In this document: positions 35,715 through 44,846 of the stretch, piece after piece
Position numbering within the stretch: position 1 is the stretch's first letter
Layout: the number at the start of each line of letters is the position of its first letter
Source of the DNA: an uncultured Saprospiraceae bacterium
Lineage (GTDB): Bacteria > Bacteroidota > Bacteroidia > Chitinophagales > Saprospiraceae
Direction of reading: 5' to 3'
Assembly: GCA_937951615.1 (NCBI GenBank)
Contig: CALFBH010000035.1
Span: forward strand, 23,604-87,603
Length of the DNA stretch: 64,000 bases
Translations under genes and position numbers: made by a program
Notes under the pieces: model-generated
What the model saw: the letters and a program-made list of their open reading frames with translations, nothing else
Databases searched by the model: none
Told to the model about the DNA's origin: nothing

Positions 35715-36659
35715 TCACTCAATAACCACCAATTTTTCATCATGAGAAATTGTAGCAAAAATACCCAGTCCACCTTCCACATTCGAGAGAATAGACGCGG
35801 GTTGTGCAAAGGGATTTCCATTAGCCTGCGCAGCTTCCTCAAAAGTCTCTAAAAAATCGTGATAACTTTCTTCTATATGGTATAGTTTAGAAATCAGCGT
35901 ATCGCCGACCACATAATCAAAAGCAGTTCCAAACACCACATCATCGCCATCAAAAAAGCGGTCATTCACCTCAAAAGACAGGTCGCTTTCACCAATTTTA
36001 TTAATGGTGAACCGATAATAATTGTCTGTACCAGTATTGTCTGTAAACCAGGTAAGCACAGCAGCGAGGGTGTCACTTTCGTTAAAATTATAAACAGTAC
36101 TATCAATCGGCACAGCTTCTAGCAAAGTTGCACTGGCAAAGACATTCCGTTCATTGGAAGCATTAATTTCAATAGAAAAAATACCGCCATAATCAGCAGG
36201 TACGATATAAGGATGCCCGTAATTATAAATTTTACCAGAGGATAAATCAAAATAAATACCTTCTTCCAGTGTATAATCCATGCCGTTATGCTTAACAACT
36301 ACTGTCGCGCCTTTTGCTAGTCCCAGCAATTCTATGACACCGATAAAACCATTGACTTCATTCATGGCGGCTGTATCGCCTTCAACCTGTTGTAGTAGTT
36401 GAGATAGAGGAATACTAAAAGTCTGTCCGTTATCCGTTAAAGTGACTAAAGTATTTTCATCAAGTGGACTAGGGCTTGGTAGTTCGGTATAACTGAGGCT
36501 CTCCGTCAGCAATGCACGAAGGGGCTGACCTGGCTCAATATAACTTTCGACTACAATTTCGCTTTCATATTCTGGCAAATTGACCTGAATATTTTTTTCC
36601 AAATCGCAGGAAGATGTCAACAACACAAAACCGAACAAAAATGGGAGTAATTTATACAT
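35715..36659 (-). CDS. DUF4249 family lipoprotein
   Basis: This 314-residue protein has a lipobox LTSSC with Cys18, followed by the DUF4249 opening LPEYESEIVVESYIEPGQPLRALLTESLSY. The family occurs in Bacteroidota, often beside TonB-dependent receptors, as outer-membrane lipoproteins. No receptor gene is adjacent here. Two beta-sandwich-like halves are apparent. It follows the sucC terminator on the same strand. Confidence 0.85.
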   Translation of the reverse strand: MYKLLPFLFGFVLLTSSCDLEKNIQVNLPEYESEIVVESYIEPGQPLRALLTESLSYTELPSPSPLDENTLVTLTDNGQTFSIPLSQLLQQVEGDTAAMNEVNGFIGVIELLGLAKGATVVVKHNGMDYTLEEGIYFDLSSGKIYNYGHPYIVPADYGGIFSIEINASNERNVFASATLLEAVPIDSTVYNFNESDTLAAVLTWFTDNTGTDNYYRFTINKIGESDLSFEVNDRFFDGDDVVFGTAFDYVVGDTLISKLYHIEESYHDFLETFEEAAQANGNPFAQPASILSNVEGGLGIFATISHDEKLVVIE

Positions 36660-36695
36660 AGTTTATTGTTTGTAGAGTATGTCTAAAAGAAAAGT

Positions 36696-36734
36696 AAAAC
36701 GACAGTTGAGAAGCGTGTTCTTAACTGTCGTTTT
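36696..36734 (-). terminator. Terminator of sucC
   Basis: Perfect 12-bp arms AAAACGACAGTT (36696-36707) and AACTGTCGTTTT (36723-36734), extended by five more near-matching bases inward. The hairpin ends in a T-rich run on the minus strand. Confidence 0.8.
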
Positions 36735-36842
36735 ATATATCAAAAATTATACCTTAATGTTAAGACTAATTGTATGATTGTGGAATTGTGTGATTGTAAA
36801 ATCATCCCAATTACTAATACCCCAATACCCAATTACCCCATA

Positions 36843-38033
36843 TCACCCAATCACCTTCTTCACCAAATCTGCAGCTTCTTGCAACAGCGTGGCTGAGTGT
36901 ACTTCAAGTCCTGATTCATCAATAATGGTTTTCGCAATATCAGCATTTGTACCTTGCAGACGGACAATAATCGGTACCTTGATGTCTCCAATGTTTTTAT
37001 ACGCATCCACAACACCTTGCGCTACACGGTCGCAACGCACAATTCCACCAAAGATATTAATCAAAATAGCTTTAACTGCTGGGTCACGGAGGATAATTCG
37101 GAAAGCCTGTTCCACTCGTGCCGCATCTGCTGTACCGCCTACATCAAGGAAGTTAGCTGGCTCACCACCAGATAATTTGATGATGTCCATCGTTGCCATT
37201 GCAAGTCCCGCGCCATTGACCATGCAGCCTACATTACCGTCCAAATTGACGAAATTCAAGCCATAACTTCTAGCTTCTACTTCCGTCGCGTCTTCCTCAC
37301 TGGTATCGCGTAGCTCGGCTAGATCGGCATGACGAAATAGTGCATTATCATCCAAAGATACTTTGCAATCTACGGCTACAATGCGGTCATCGCTCGTATG
37401 CAGACAAGGATTGATTTCAAACATGCTGGAATCGCTTTGCACAAAAGCCTTGTACAATTTAGCAATGAACTTAGACATTGCCTTCATCGCTACGCCAGAC
37501 AAACCTAAGTTGAACGCAACCTTGCGCAACTGAAAAGACTGTATGCCTAACATTGGATCAATATACTCCTTATGTACTAGCTCTGGTGTTTCTTCAGCAA
37601 CCTTCTCAATGTCCATTCCACCTTCTGTAGAATAAATAATGACATTCTGCTTGCGCCCCCGATCCATCAGGATAGAAACATAATATTCTTTATTGTCTTC
37701 AAATTTACCAATATAAGCATCTTCTGCCACCAGTATTTTGCTGACTAATTTGCCAGGACCTTCGAGTCCACCAGGTGTTTGAGGTGTTTTTAGCATCATG
37801 CCGAGGATATTGCCTGCATGTTCGCGGACATCCGCTTCATTTTTAGCAATCTTCACACCACCGCCTTTACCGCGTCCACCTGCATGAATCTGCGCTTTGA
37901 TGACGGTAACGTCAGTTTTAAGTTGTTTTGCTGCGGCTACTGCTTCTTCCACAGTTGTAGCAACAATACCTTCCTGTATTTCTACGCCAAAACTTTTGAG
38001 TAGATCTTTGCCTTGATATTCGTGTAAATTCAT
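36843..38033 (-). CDS. sucC: Succinate--CoA ligase (ADP-forming), beta subunit
   Basis: The start at 38033 (MNLHEYQGKDLLKSFG) gives 396 residues, the normal SucC length; an upstream ATG at 38054 adds seven unsupported residues. The ATP-grasp domain is seen in VIKAQIHAGGRGKGGGVKIA and the metal-binding acidic segments ALVQSDSSMFEINPC-like and AVDCKVSLDDNALFRH. The CoA-ligase domain has NGAGLAMATMDIIKLSGGEPANFLDVGG. The enzyme makes ATP/GTP and succinate from succinyl-CoA in the TCA cycle. sucD is not in the window. A -7-like TACTTTTG lies on the minus strand at 38059-38052, close to the start. Confidence 0.96.
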   Translation of the reverse strand: MNLHEYQGKDLLKSFGVEIQEGIVATTVEEAVAAAKQLKTDVTVIKAQIHAGGRGKGGGVKIAKNEADVREHAGNILGMMLKTPQTPGGLEGPGKLVSKILVAEDAYIGKFEDNKEYYVSILMDRGRKQNVIIYSTEGGMDIEKVAEETPELVHKEYIDPMLGIQSFQLRKVAFNLGLSGVAMKAMSKFIAKLYKAFVQSDSSMFEINPCLHTSDDRIVAVDCKVSLDDNALFRHADLAELRDTSEEDATEVEARSYGLNFVNLDGNVGCMVNGAGLAMATMDIIKLSGGEPANFLDVGGTADAARVEQAFRIILRDPAVKAILINIFGGIVRCDRVAQGVVDAYKNIGDIKVPIIVRLQGTNADIAKTIIDESGLEVHSATLLQEAADLVKKVIG

Positions 38034-38397
38034 TGTATTTAATTTAGGTCGCAAAAGTAGGCTTTTTAGGAATGATAAAAAAATAAGTTCCTGATTTCAG
38101 GCGAATTATTTTGTTGCCAGGCGAGGCATTCAAACATGCGCTATGCCTTAGCATAGTAAGTGTTTGGATAACGAAGTATGGCGGCAAAAGAATCGCATGA
38201 AAACGGCATATTATTTTTTTATCATTCCTCATTGGGCTTTTTGAAATCGTTTTACCTATTTTTGTCGAGTACCTAGCAAAGCCACTAAGAAGAGAGATCA
38301 CTTCGTTGTGAGAAGAGAGATTTTTGCGAAAAAAACAATTTGATGTGTCTAGTCTATTCATCATTTATCGTTCATCATTCATCATTAAATCAAGCTT
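38034..38397. other. Intergenic region between sucC and an unknown gene
   Basis: This 364-bp gap separates divergent genes. It holds the candidate sucC -7 element TACTTTTG (plus-strand CAAAAGTA 38052-38059) and low-complexity TTCATCATTTATC DNA before the next gene. Otherwise nothing is evident. Confidence 0.45.
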
Positions 38398-38412
38398 GTG
38401 GAAGAAAAATTA

Positions 38413-39450
38413 ATGTCTAAAAAGAAGCCGAACTTTACTGTCAATGCGCAATTGAGCGACTATTTGAAAGCATATAATCGGAACATTAAAATCCCTATCT
38501 TTTATGATGACTTATTGCGGTTTTCCAGTTCAGTGAAAGTGATGGATGATAGTGGAGAAGACACACTCTGGGTACGCGCTTACTACGATGAATACGACCG
38601 CGACGACATAGAATACAGTCTGAAAAAAGTGTATACCATACTCTTATCCGATGGAGGAGAAGAGACCATTCAATACCTCACAATAGATGCGATTGATTAT
38701 TGTACCTTTGGTAATTCTAAGCCATTTCGGGTCAAAGTACGGAATATTTTGAATGACAATTACACCTATTTGTATGTCAAACGTGCTGATGCTTCCCGTG
38801 TGTATGGGCTTGAGTTGGAACATATTTTATCTCCGAATCGCATTAACTTTCTAGTCTATAAAAGCACTTTAATCGAAGAGCATATTGCAGGAATTCCTGG
38901 CGACGAATTTATCAAACGTGATCTCGATACCCTTAGTGAACGGGCAAAATCGCAAATTGCTAAAGAGTTTGTGAAATTCAATGAACGCTGCATGATGCGC
39001 CTGCTGGGAGACATGCGTTCCTATAATTACGTCATCATTCCCATTCACGATTTTGATAATGTCATTTATAAAATAAGAGCCATAGACTTCGACCAGCAAT
39101 GCTTTGAAGGCAATTTGAAAGTATATAAACCCCAGTTTTTTAAAGAAAATCGAGCAATGGTCAATCTGGTCCGCGAAAAACTACAAGACAGTTCTGTTGA
39201 GCAATACAAAAAGGAAGAACGCTCCGTCATGGCAAAACGCATCATCAGCAGCCACGACCGCATCAAAGACGTCATGGAATGTATGGTCGAAGACACCATT
39301 TCCCTACCAGAAAAAATCAAAACCCTAAAACTACAACTACAAGATTTCACCACAGATTCCAAATTCAAACACTGCACGACTATGGGACAAGTCGTACAAG
39401 TCGCCCTGGATTTTGTACAAAGAAATTATGAGAATGTCTTTGATAGGTGA
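38413..39450 (+). CDS. Unknown cytosolic protein
   Basis: From the ATG at 38413 this is 345 residues; a GTG five codons earlier is an alternative start. It is charged, without signal or membrane segments. The centre reads RSYNYVIIPIHDFDNVIYKIRAIDFDQQCF; the spacing of Asp residues vaguely resembles an atypical kinase or HipA-like core, but I cannot assign it. The C-terminal 100 residues are helical and basic. It probably is not part of an operon. Confidence 0.65.
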   Translation: MSKKKPNFTVNAQLSDYLKAYNRNIKIPIFYDDLLRFSSSVKVMDDSGEDTLWVRAYYDEYDRDDIEYSLKKVYTILLSDGGEETIQYLTIDAIDYCTFGNSKPFRVKVRNILNDNYTYLYVKRADASRVYGLELEHILSPNRINFLVYKSTLIEEHIAGIPGDEFIKRDLDTLSERAKSQIAKEFVKFNERCMMRLLGDMRSYNYVIIPIHDFDNVIYKIRAIDFDQQCFEGNLKVYKPQFFKENRAMVNLVREKLQDSSVEQYKKEERSVMAKRIISSHDRIKDVMECMVEDTISLPEKIKTLKLQLQDFTTDSKFKHCTTMGQVVQVALDFVQRNYENVFDR

Positions 39451-39497
39451 TTTCCATTCAGAGTTAAGTTAAAATAAAACTCTTTCTTCTACTGAAA

Positions 39498-39539
39498 CTT
39501 AAAGCAACCACCTTTTTAGAGGACGCCGATTGCTTTAAG
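39498..39539 (+). repeat. Inverted repeat downstream of the unknown gene
   Basis: CTTAAAGCAA (39498-39507) and TTGCTTTAAG (39530-39539) are perfectly complementary around a 22-nt loop. It may be a terminator, but it lacks a T-run. Confidence 0.45.
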
Positions 39540-39739
39540 AATACCAAATTTACTTTGCTTTTAGTACAAATAGTTGTATTTATTTGTTTTGGGTGTTCTC
39601 GTATAGGTTGTAAAAAGTGAGTTTATCCACATATTGTTGATAAATTTATCTCTGTAAGTGAAACTATATTTTTATTTTTACTGTTGAAATATTTGTTTTT
39701 GGTTTTATTGCAAATTATTTTTAACAAAAAAATATAAAT

Positions 39740-40525
39740 ATGAAATACAATTTAAGTGACTTAGGTAATAGAAAGAGAGGAGAAACAGTAGAAATAACCT
39801 TAAGAGGAAGTGCTGCTAATGTTCGCCTAATGGATTCCTCCAATTACCAGAAATACAAAAATGGGAGAAGGCATAAATATATTGGAGGATTAGCAAGGAA
39901 GTCTCCTATAAATCTACAGATACCGAGTACAGGACGTTGGTATGTTACTATTGATATGCAGGGACTAAGAGGGACGGTAAGAAGTTCTGTAAGAATGCTG
40001 CCGAATGCCTTACCTAGACTAAGACAACCTGCCTTATCTACAGTCCCTTCTTTAGTACAAAAGGATAAAGAAATGGCTGAATATGATTTTGTACAAAAAA
40101 AGTATGATGTCTTTATATCACATGCTTCTGAAGATAAAAACGAAGTAGTGAGGCCCTTAGCAATCGAATTGCAATCTAAAGGACTCTCGGTGTGGTATGA
40201 CGAATTTGAGCTTAAAATAGGTGATTCCCTGAGAAGGAAAATTGACAAAGGATTGGCTAATAGTAGATTTGGAATAGTCGTGCTTTCAAAAGATTTTATT
40301 CGAAAAGGGTGGACAAACTATGAATTAGATGGAATAATTACGAAAGCTGTTACAGGGGAACAAGTGATGCTCCCGATTTGGCATAATATAACCAAACGTG
40401 AAGTAATAGATTTTAGCCCGTCATTGGCTGATAAATTGGCTCGGAATACATCATCCTACACAACAGAAGAAATAGCAGAGGAAATAGCAGCAATAATCAA
40501 TGAATACACTTTTAACAATAAATAA
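39740..40525 (+). CDS. DUF1883-TIR domain protein
   Basis: This 261-residue protein has an N-terminal DUF1883-like domain (residues 1-95, MKYNLSDLGNRKRGETVEITL). A TIR domain follows from about residue 119 (KYDVFISHASEDK). The TIR catalytic Glu is E195 in W191TNYE195L, the position used for NAD cleavage in bacterial and SARM1-type TIR enzymes. Bacterial TIR effectors commonly act in anti-phage abortive infection. The locus is AT-rich upstream and is followed 4 bp later by a small ORF, which suggests a two-gene module. The biological role is inferred. Confidence 0.85.
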   Translation: MKYNLSDLGNRKRGETVEITLRGSAANVRLMDSSNYQKYKNGRRHKYIGGLARKSPINLQIPSTGRWYVTIDMQGLRGTVRSSVRMLPNALPRLRQPALSTVPSLVQKDKEMAEYDFVQKKYDVFISHASEDKNEVVRPLAIELQSKGLSVWYDEFELKIGDSLRRKIDKGLANSRFGIVVLSKDFIRKGWTNYELDGIITKAVTGEQVMLPIWHNITKREVIDFSPSLADKLARNTSSYTTEEIAEEIAAIINEYTFNNK

Positions 40526-40529
40526 AGAT

Positions 40530-40745
40530 ATGGAACGGTATAGTAATTCAAGTTCAGGAATATTTGCTTATGAAATTGGGGATGCTTTTATCCGCATTCG
40601 TTTCAAAGAAAGTGGAGTTTATACTTATAAAGTATCAATTATAGGTAGAAGCCACTACAATAATATGGTAAGATTGGCTCATAGAGGTAGAGGGCTAAAT
40701 ACCTATATAAATCAAAACCCAACTGTGAGAAAAGGTTATAGCTAA
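40530..40745 (+). CDS. Small KTSC-like protein downstream of the TIR gene
   Basis: The ATG at 40530 lies 4 bp after the TIR stop and gives 71 residues; an earlier ATG at 40500 overlaps the TIR gene. The sequence IFAYEIGDAFIRIRFKESGVYTYKV, then LAHRGRGLNTYIN, resembles the small KTSC domain (short beta strands with Gly-Leu-Asn near the end). The match is weak and made by eye. Tight spacing suggests co-translation with the TIR protein. Confidence 0.55.
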   Translation: MERYSNSSSGIFAYEIGDAFIRIRFKESGVYTYKVSIIGRSHYNNMVRLAHRGRGLNTYINQNPTVRKGYS

Positions 40746-41003
40746 AAAGAAGTCGTTACTGGCTTTATGTACTTAGTTAATTATTTATGGTAAGCTAATA
40801 ATCGAATGGATAAACGTGTTGTTGACTTTTAATGGGGGAGTGTTCAGCGCCCCCTTTAGTGCCTTAGTTCTTCACCAAGGCCTCTGATGCACAATCCAGC
40901 CCCAAAACTTACCAACACCAAACCCCAAGCATGTTAATAAAAACTTAACATAAAAAACATTCTCACTATATTTACCGCATTAACAATCATTCCTACAATA
41001 AAA

Positions 41004-44000
41004 ATGCGAAATATGAAGAATAAATTACTACTCCTAAGCTTCCTCTTATTCGGAAGTCTTGCCCTAGAGGCACAAGTCACCACAGCCTCTATAAGCGGAC
41101 TCGTGACAGATGCTAATGGAGAACCTCTGATTGCCGTGACCGTTGCTGCAAGACATACGCCTTCCGGCCAGGTTTTTGGCACCACCACCCGTAATGATGG
41201 ACGCTATAACCTTCCGAACTTGCGGGTAGGCGGACCATACGTCATAGAGTTCAGTTATGTTGGTTATACTACAGAAAAAAACGAGGGCATCAATTTGGCT
41301 TTAGCCCAAAAACTGAAGCTGAACAGCTCGCTAAAAGAGGGCGCAGTAGAGTTGGAAGGTGTTGTGGTAACGGCAGAACGCAATTCCATTTTGAATAATG
41401 AAAGAACAGGTGCAGAAACCAATATTTCTACAGAAACCATTGAGAATCTGCCGACCATCAGTCGTTCTGCTTCTGATTATTACCGACTCACACCAACTTC
41501 AGATGGCAATTCTTTTGGCGGTCGAAATGACCAGTTCAATAACTTCTCTTTGGATGGTTCTATCTTCAATAATCCTTTCGGATTGGATGCGGCGACACCT
41601 GGTGGACAATCAGGCGCACAGCCCGTTTCGCTGGATGCGATTGAGCAAATCACGGTTTCCCTCGCGCCTTATGATGTGACGCAATCCGGTTTTACTGGTG
41701 CATCCGTAAACGCAGTGACCAAATCAGGAACCAACGAATTACACGGCTCTGTTTTTGGTTTTTACAGAAACGATGCTATGACAGGCGGTAAGGTAAAAGG
41801 CGATGAAATTGTCGTGCCCGATCTTGATCAATACCAAGCTGGTTTTACCTTAGGTGGGCCAATTATCAAAAATAAATTATTCTTTTTCCTCAATGCAGAA
41901 ATTGATGACCGGGAAGATTTGGGAACTACTTTTGTAGCGAATCGCCCTGGACTGACAGGAGAGAATGTATCTCGTGTAGAAGCCACAGATATGGAAGCTG
42001 TTTCTGCTGCACTGGCAACCTTAGGCTATGACACAGGTGCGTATGAAGGCTATTTGCATGAAACCAATAGCCTAAAAGGTTTGGCAAAGTTGGATTTTTC
42101 CATTAATAAAAATAATACCCTGACGGCAACTTATAATTACCTGGATGCTTTCAAAGACAAACCAGGACACCCGACTGCGATTGGTCGTCGCGGGCCAGAT
42201 TTGACGACGCTACAATTTGAAAATTCTGGCTATCGAATCAATAATAAAATCCATTCAGGAATTGTGGAATTGCGCTCTTTGTTTGGTAATAAAGTATCCA
42301 ATAAATTGCAGGCAGGCTATACGTCTTTCCGCGATAATCGTGACCCATTCAGTACTCCAATGCCCGTTATCAATATCAACAAAGATGGTATTCGTTACAT
42401 CATTGCCGGACATGAGCCATTTTCTATCAGCAATAGACTGAAACAAGATGTATTGCAGATTTCAGACAACCTGAATATCTATGCAGGAAGACACACCGTC
42501 ACAGTTGGTGGAAGCCTGGAAAAATTTGATTTTGACAACTCCTTCAATTTAGGGGTTTATGATGGCGGTGCCAATGATGGTGGAACTTTTGGACCTGGTT
42601 TTGAAAGTGTAGATGCTTTTTTGGATAGTGTAGCGATTGGCGCAGTTTCGGCTGCTCCCGCGCAGGACTTATATGAAGCCAATGGCGGTGCAGATGGTGA
42701 GCTAGGCGCAGGCTGGGCTTTGGCAGAAACTAATGTCGGTCAGGTAGCTGCATATCTACAGGACGAGTGGGCGGCTTCTGATAGACTCACGCTGACAGTA
42801 GGTGTACGCATGGACATGCCTTTATACTTTGATACACGTAAAAAGTTACAGGAAAATATAGATAGAAACTGTTGCTACGACCCGACAGTAGAATGGGTAG
42901 ATGAGGATGGAAATACCGTTGTATTCGACCATTTGGATTTGCCGGCACAAACGCCGCTTATTTCGCCTCGACTTGGGTTTAATTATGATTTAAAAGGAGA
43001 TCAAACCATGCAATTGCGCGGTGGAACGGGTCTGTTTACCGGACGCTTGCCTTTTGTGTGGATTGGAAATCAGGTAGCTAATCCGAATTTCTGGTTTTAT
43101 AATAAAACAGCCAATGACTTTAAGTTTCCACAGGTTTGGCGGACCAATATTGGCTTCGACCAGAAAATTGATAATGGCTGGGTGACCTCAGTGGATATGA
43201 TTTATACCAAAGACCAGAATGCTGCTTTTGTCCGCAATTACAGCCTTGCACCACCTACTGGTACACTGAATGATGCAGCAGATAATCGTCCTGTTTATAC
43301 AGCAGACGACCATGCGATGTTGTTTGGCGGGCCGCTATTTGGTACAGGTTATGTCTTTGACAATACAGACGTTGGCTATTCTTTCAATTTCAATTTTAAA
43401 GTAGAAAAGACTTTTGCGAATAAGGCTTATTTCACGATAGGCTATAATTTCACAGATGCACAGGATGCCTCTTCCATTGATGCAGAAATTTCAAGTGATG
43501 CGTTCGAACGCAATCCGGCTTTGGGTAATGTGAATAAAGAATTGCTCGCCCCTTCTTTATATGGTACACGCCACCGTATATTTGGTGCAGCTTTCAAGAC
43601 CTTTGAATATGGGAATTGGGCAACGACCCTTTCTACCTTCTTTCAATATGCACAAGGTGGAACAACAGCAAGTGATTTCACAGCAGATTACCGCTTTAGC
43701 TACACCTATTCAGGTGATATTAATGGCGATGGCTCTGGTTTGAATGACCTGATTTATATTCCAACGGAAAGTGAACTGGACGCGCAAAATTTTGCCAGCC
43801 CAGAACAGCGGGAAGCTTTTCGTGCTTATATTGCTCAAGATCCTTACCTGAGCAAAAACAGAGGTGAATACATGGAGAAATACGCTATTCTCGCACCCTG
43901 GTATTCACAGTGGGATTTCCGTTTATTGCAGGATTATAAATTTGCAATTGGTGAGAAAGAGCAGCGTATTCAGTTTAGCTTAGATATTCTAAATCTGGGT

Positions 44001-44189
44001 AACCTGATTAGCTCAAATCTTGGTGTAAAACAATTGCCAGTAAATACGCAGCCCATTGGCGTGAGCGTAGATCCGGCAACTGGGGTACCTACTTATTCTT
44101 TCGATCCAAGTCTGACCAATACTTTTTCCAATGATTTCAGTCTGGATTCACGTTGGCAGGCTAGAGTAGGCTTGCGGTATATCTTTTAA
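41004..44189 (+). CDS. Oar-like TonB-dependent outer-membrane receptor
   Basis: This 1061-residue protein begins with a signal peptide (ending LALEAQ). A CarboxypepD_reg domain follows (ASISGLVTDANGEPLIAVTVAARHTPSGQVFGTTTRNDGRYNLPNL-like), then a plug with NNFSLDGSIFNNPFGLD, and a barrel ending in F. The order is that of Oar-type receptors, known from Myxococcus and common in Bacteroidota. It transports an unknown ligand with TonB/ExbBD energy. The start could be the second Met (MKNKLLLLSF). It is followed by a tandem repeat block. Confidence 0.9.
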   Translation: MRNMKNKLLLLSFLLFGSLALEAQVTTASISGLVTDANGEPLIAVTVAARHTPSGQVFGTTTRNDGRYNLPNLRVGGPYVIEFSYVGYTTEKNEGINLALAQKLKLNSSLKEGAVELEGVVVTAERNSILNNERTGAETNISTETIENLPTISRSASDYYRLTPTSDGNSFGGRNDQFNNFSLDGSIFNNPFGLDAATPGGQSGAQPVSLDAIEQITVSLAPYDVTQSGFTGASVNAVTKSGTNELHGSVFGFYRNDAMTGGKVKGDEIVVPDLDQYQAGFTLGGPIIKNKLFFFLNAEIDDREDLGTTFVANRPGLTGENVSRVEATDMEAVSAALATLGYDTGAYEGYLHETNSLKGLAKLDFSINKNNTLTATYNYLDAFKDKPGHPTAIGRRGPDLTTLQFENSGYRINNKIHSGIVELRSLFGNKVSNKLQAGYTSFRDNRDPFSTPMPVININKDGIRYIIAGHEPFSISNRLKQDVLQISDNLNIYAGRHTVTVGGSLEKFDFDNSFNLGVYDGGANDGGTFGPGFESVDAFLDSVAIGAVSAAPAQDLYEANGGADGELGAGWALAETNVGQVAAYLQDEWAASDRLTLTVGVRMDMPLYFDTRKKLQENIDRNCCYDPTVEWVDEDGNTVVFDHLDLPAQTPLISPRLGFNYDLKGDQTMQLRGGTGLFTGRLPFVWIGNQVANPNFWFYNKTANDFKFPQVWRTNIGFDQKIDNGWVTSVDMIYTKDQNAAFVRNYSLAPPTGTLNDAADNRPVYTADDHAMLFGGPLFGTGYVFDNTDVGYSFNFNFKVEKTFANKAYFTIGYNFTDAQDASSIDAEISSDAFERNPALGNVNKELLAPSLYGTRHRIFGAAFKTFEYGNWATTLSTFFQYAQGGTTASDFTADYRFSYTYSGDINGDGSGLNDLIYIPTESELDAQNFASPEQREAFRAYIAQDPYLSKNRGEYMEKYAILAPWYSQWDFRLLQDYKFAIGEKEQRIQFSLDILNLGNLISSNLGVKQLPVNTQPIGVSVDPATGVPTYSFDPSLTNTFSNDFSLDSRWQARVGLRYIF

Positions 44190-44846
44190 GTGTTGTCTTC
44201 GGCTCCGCTCAGACAACTGTGGTTTTGCAGTTGGTTGAGCGGAGTTGAAACAATCTCTGTGTTGTCCTGGCTTTATTCGGACAACTGACTTTCGGTTGGT
44301 TGAGCGGAGTCGAAACCAACGCTGTATTGTCTTGAGTCTGCTCAGACAACTGTAGTTTATAGTTGCTTGAGCGGAGCCGAAATCAACTCTGAGAAATCAG
44401 CATCTATTCTTCCATTTTATAGTATCTCGCCTCCCGCTTCTCGCTTCTTTCGTCCAAAGTCTAGCTTCTTTTATATACATGGCAATATAATGGATGTACA
44501 GAAATTTGTGATTATTTCAATTATGGAACAAATGTTTTGTATTATTTAGTGTTTTTTAACTGCAAAAGTAATTTAATCAAATTGTTAGATAATTATTTTT
44601 TTGCAAATTAATTATTTTATATCCCAAAAAGGTAGAAAAATAATTCATAATGACTTCGTAAATTTGCATGGCGTATGGAAGTAAGACGATATTAATTTGC
44701 TGATTAGTAAATTAATATGTAGATTTATAAGGATGATTTGTAAAACCGGATAAACACTTCCTGTGCTTTTTAAGCAAAAATTTTGATTTTGTGTAATACA
44801 AACAACCTGAGAATCAATATAATCTTTAATTAAAAAATGTGAGACT
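44190..44846. repeat. Three tandem degenerate repeats (GGTTGAGCGGAGTCGAAAC type) and AT-rich spacer
   Basis: Three units of about 65 bp span 44190-44395. Each has CAGACAACTG or GGACAACTG, then GTTGGTTGAGCGGAG-T-GAAAC, with an internal inverted pairing of GCTCAGACAACTG and CAGTTGGTTGAGC. The remaining 450 bp up to the next gene are AT-rich and hold nothing I can name apart from the upstream region of the large T9SS gene. Confidence 0.65.

Noticed and set aside
35684..35842. N-terminal extension of the short T9SS protein to 35842
   Set aside because: That part encodes sequence antisense to or overlapping the DUF4249 gene and precedes an excellent signal peptide start at 35683.
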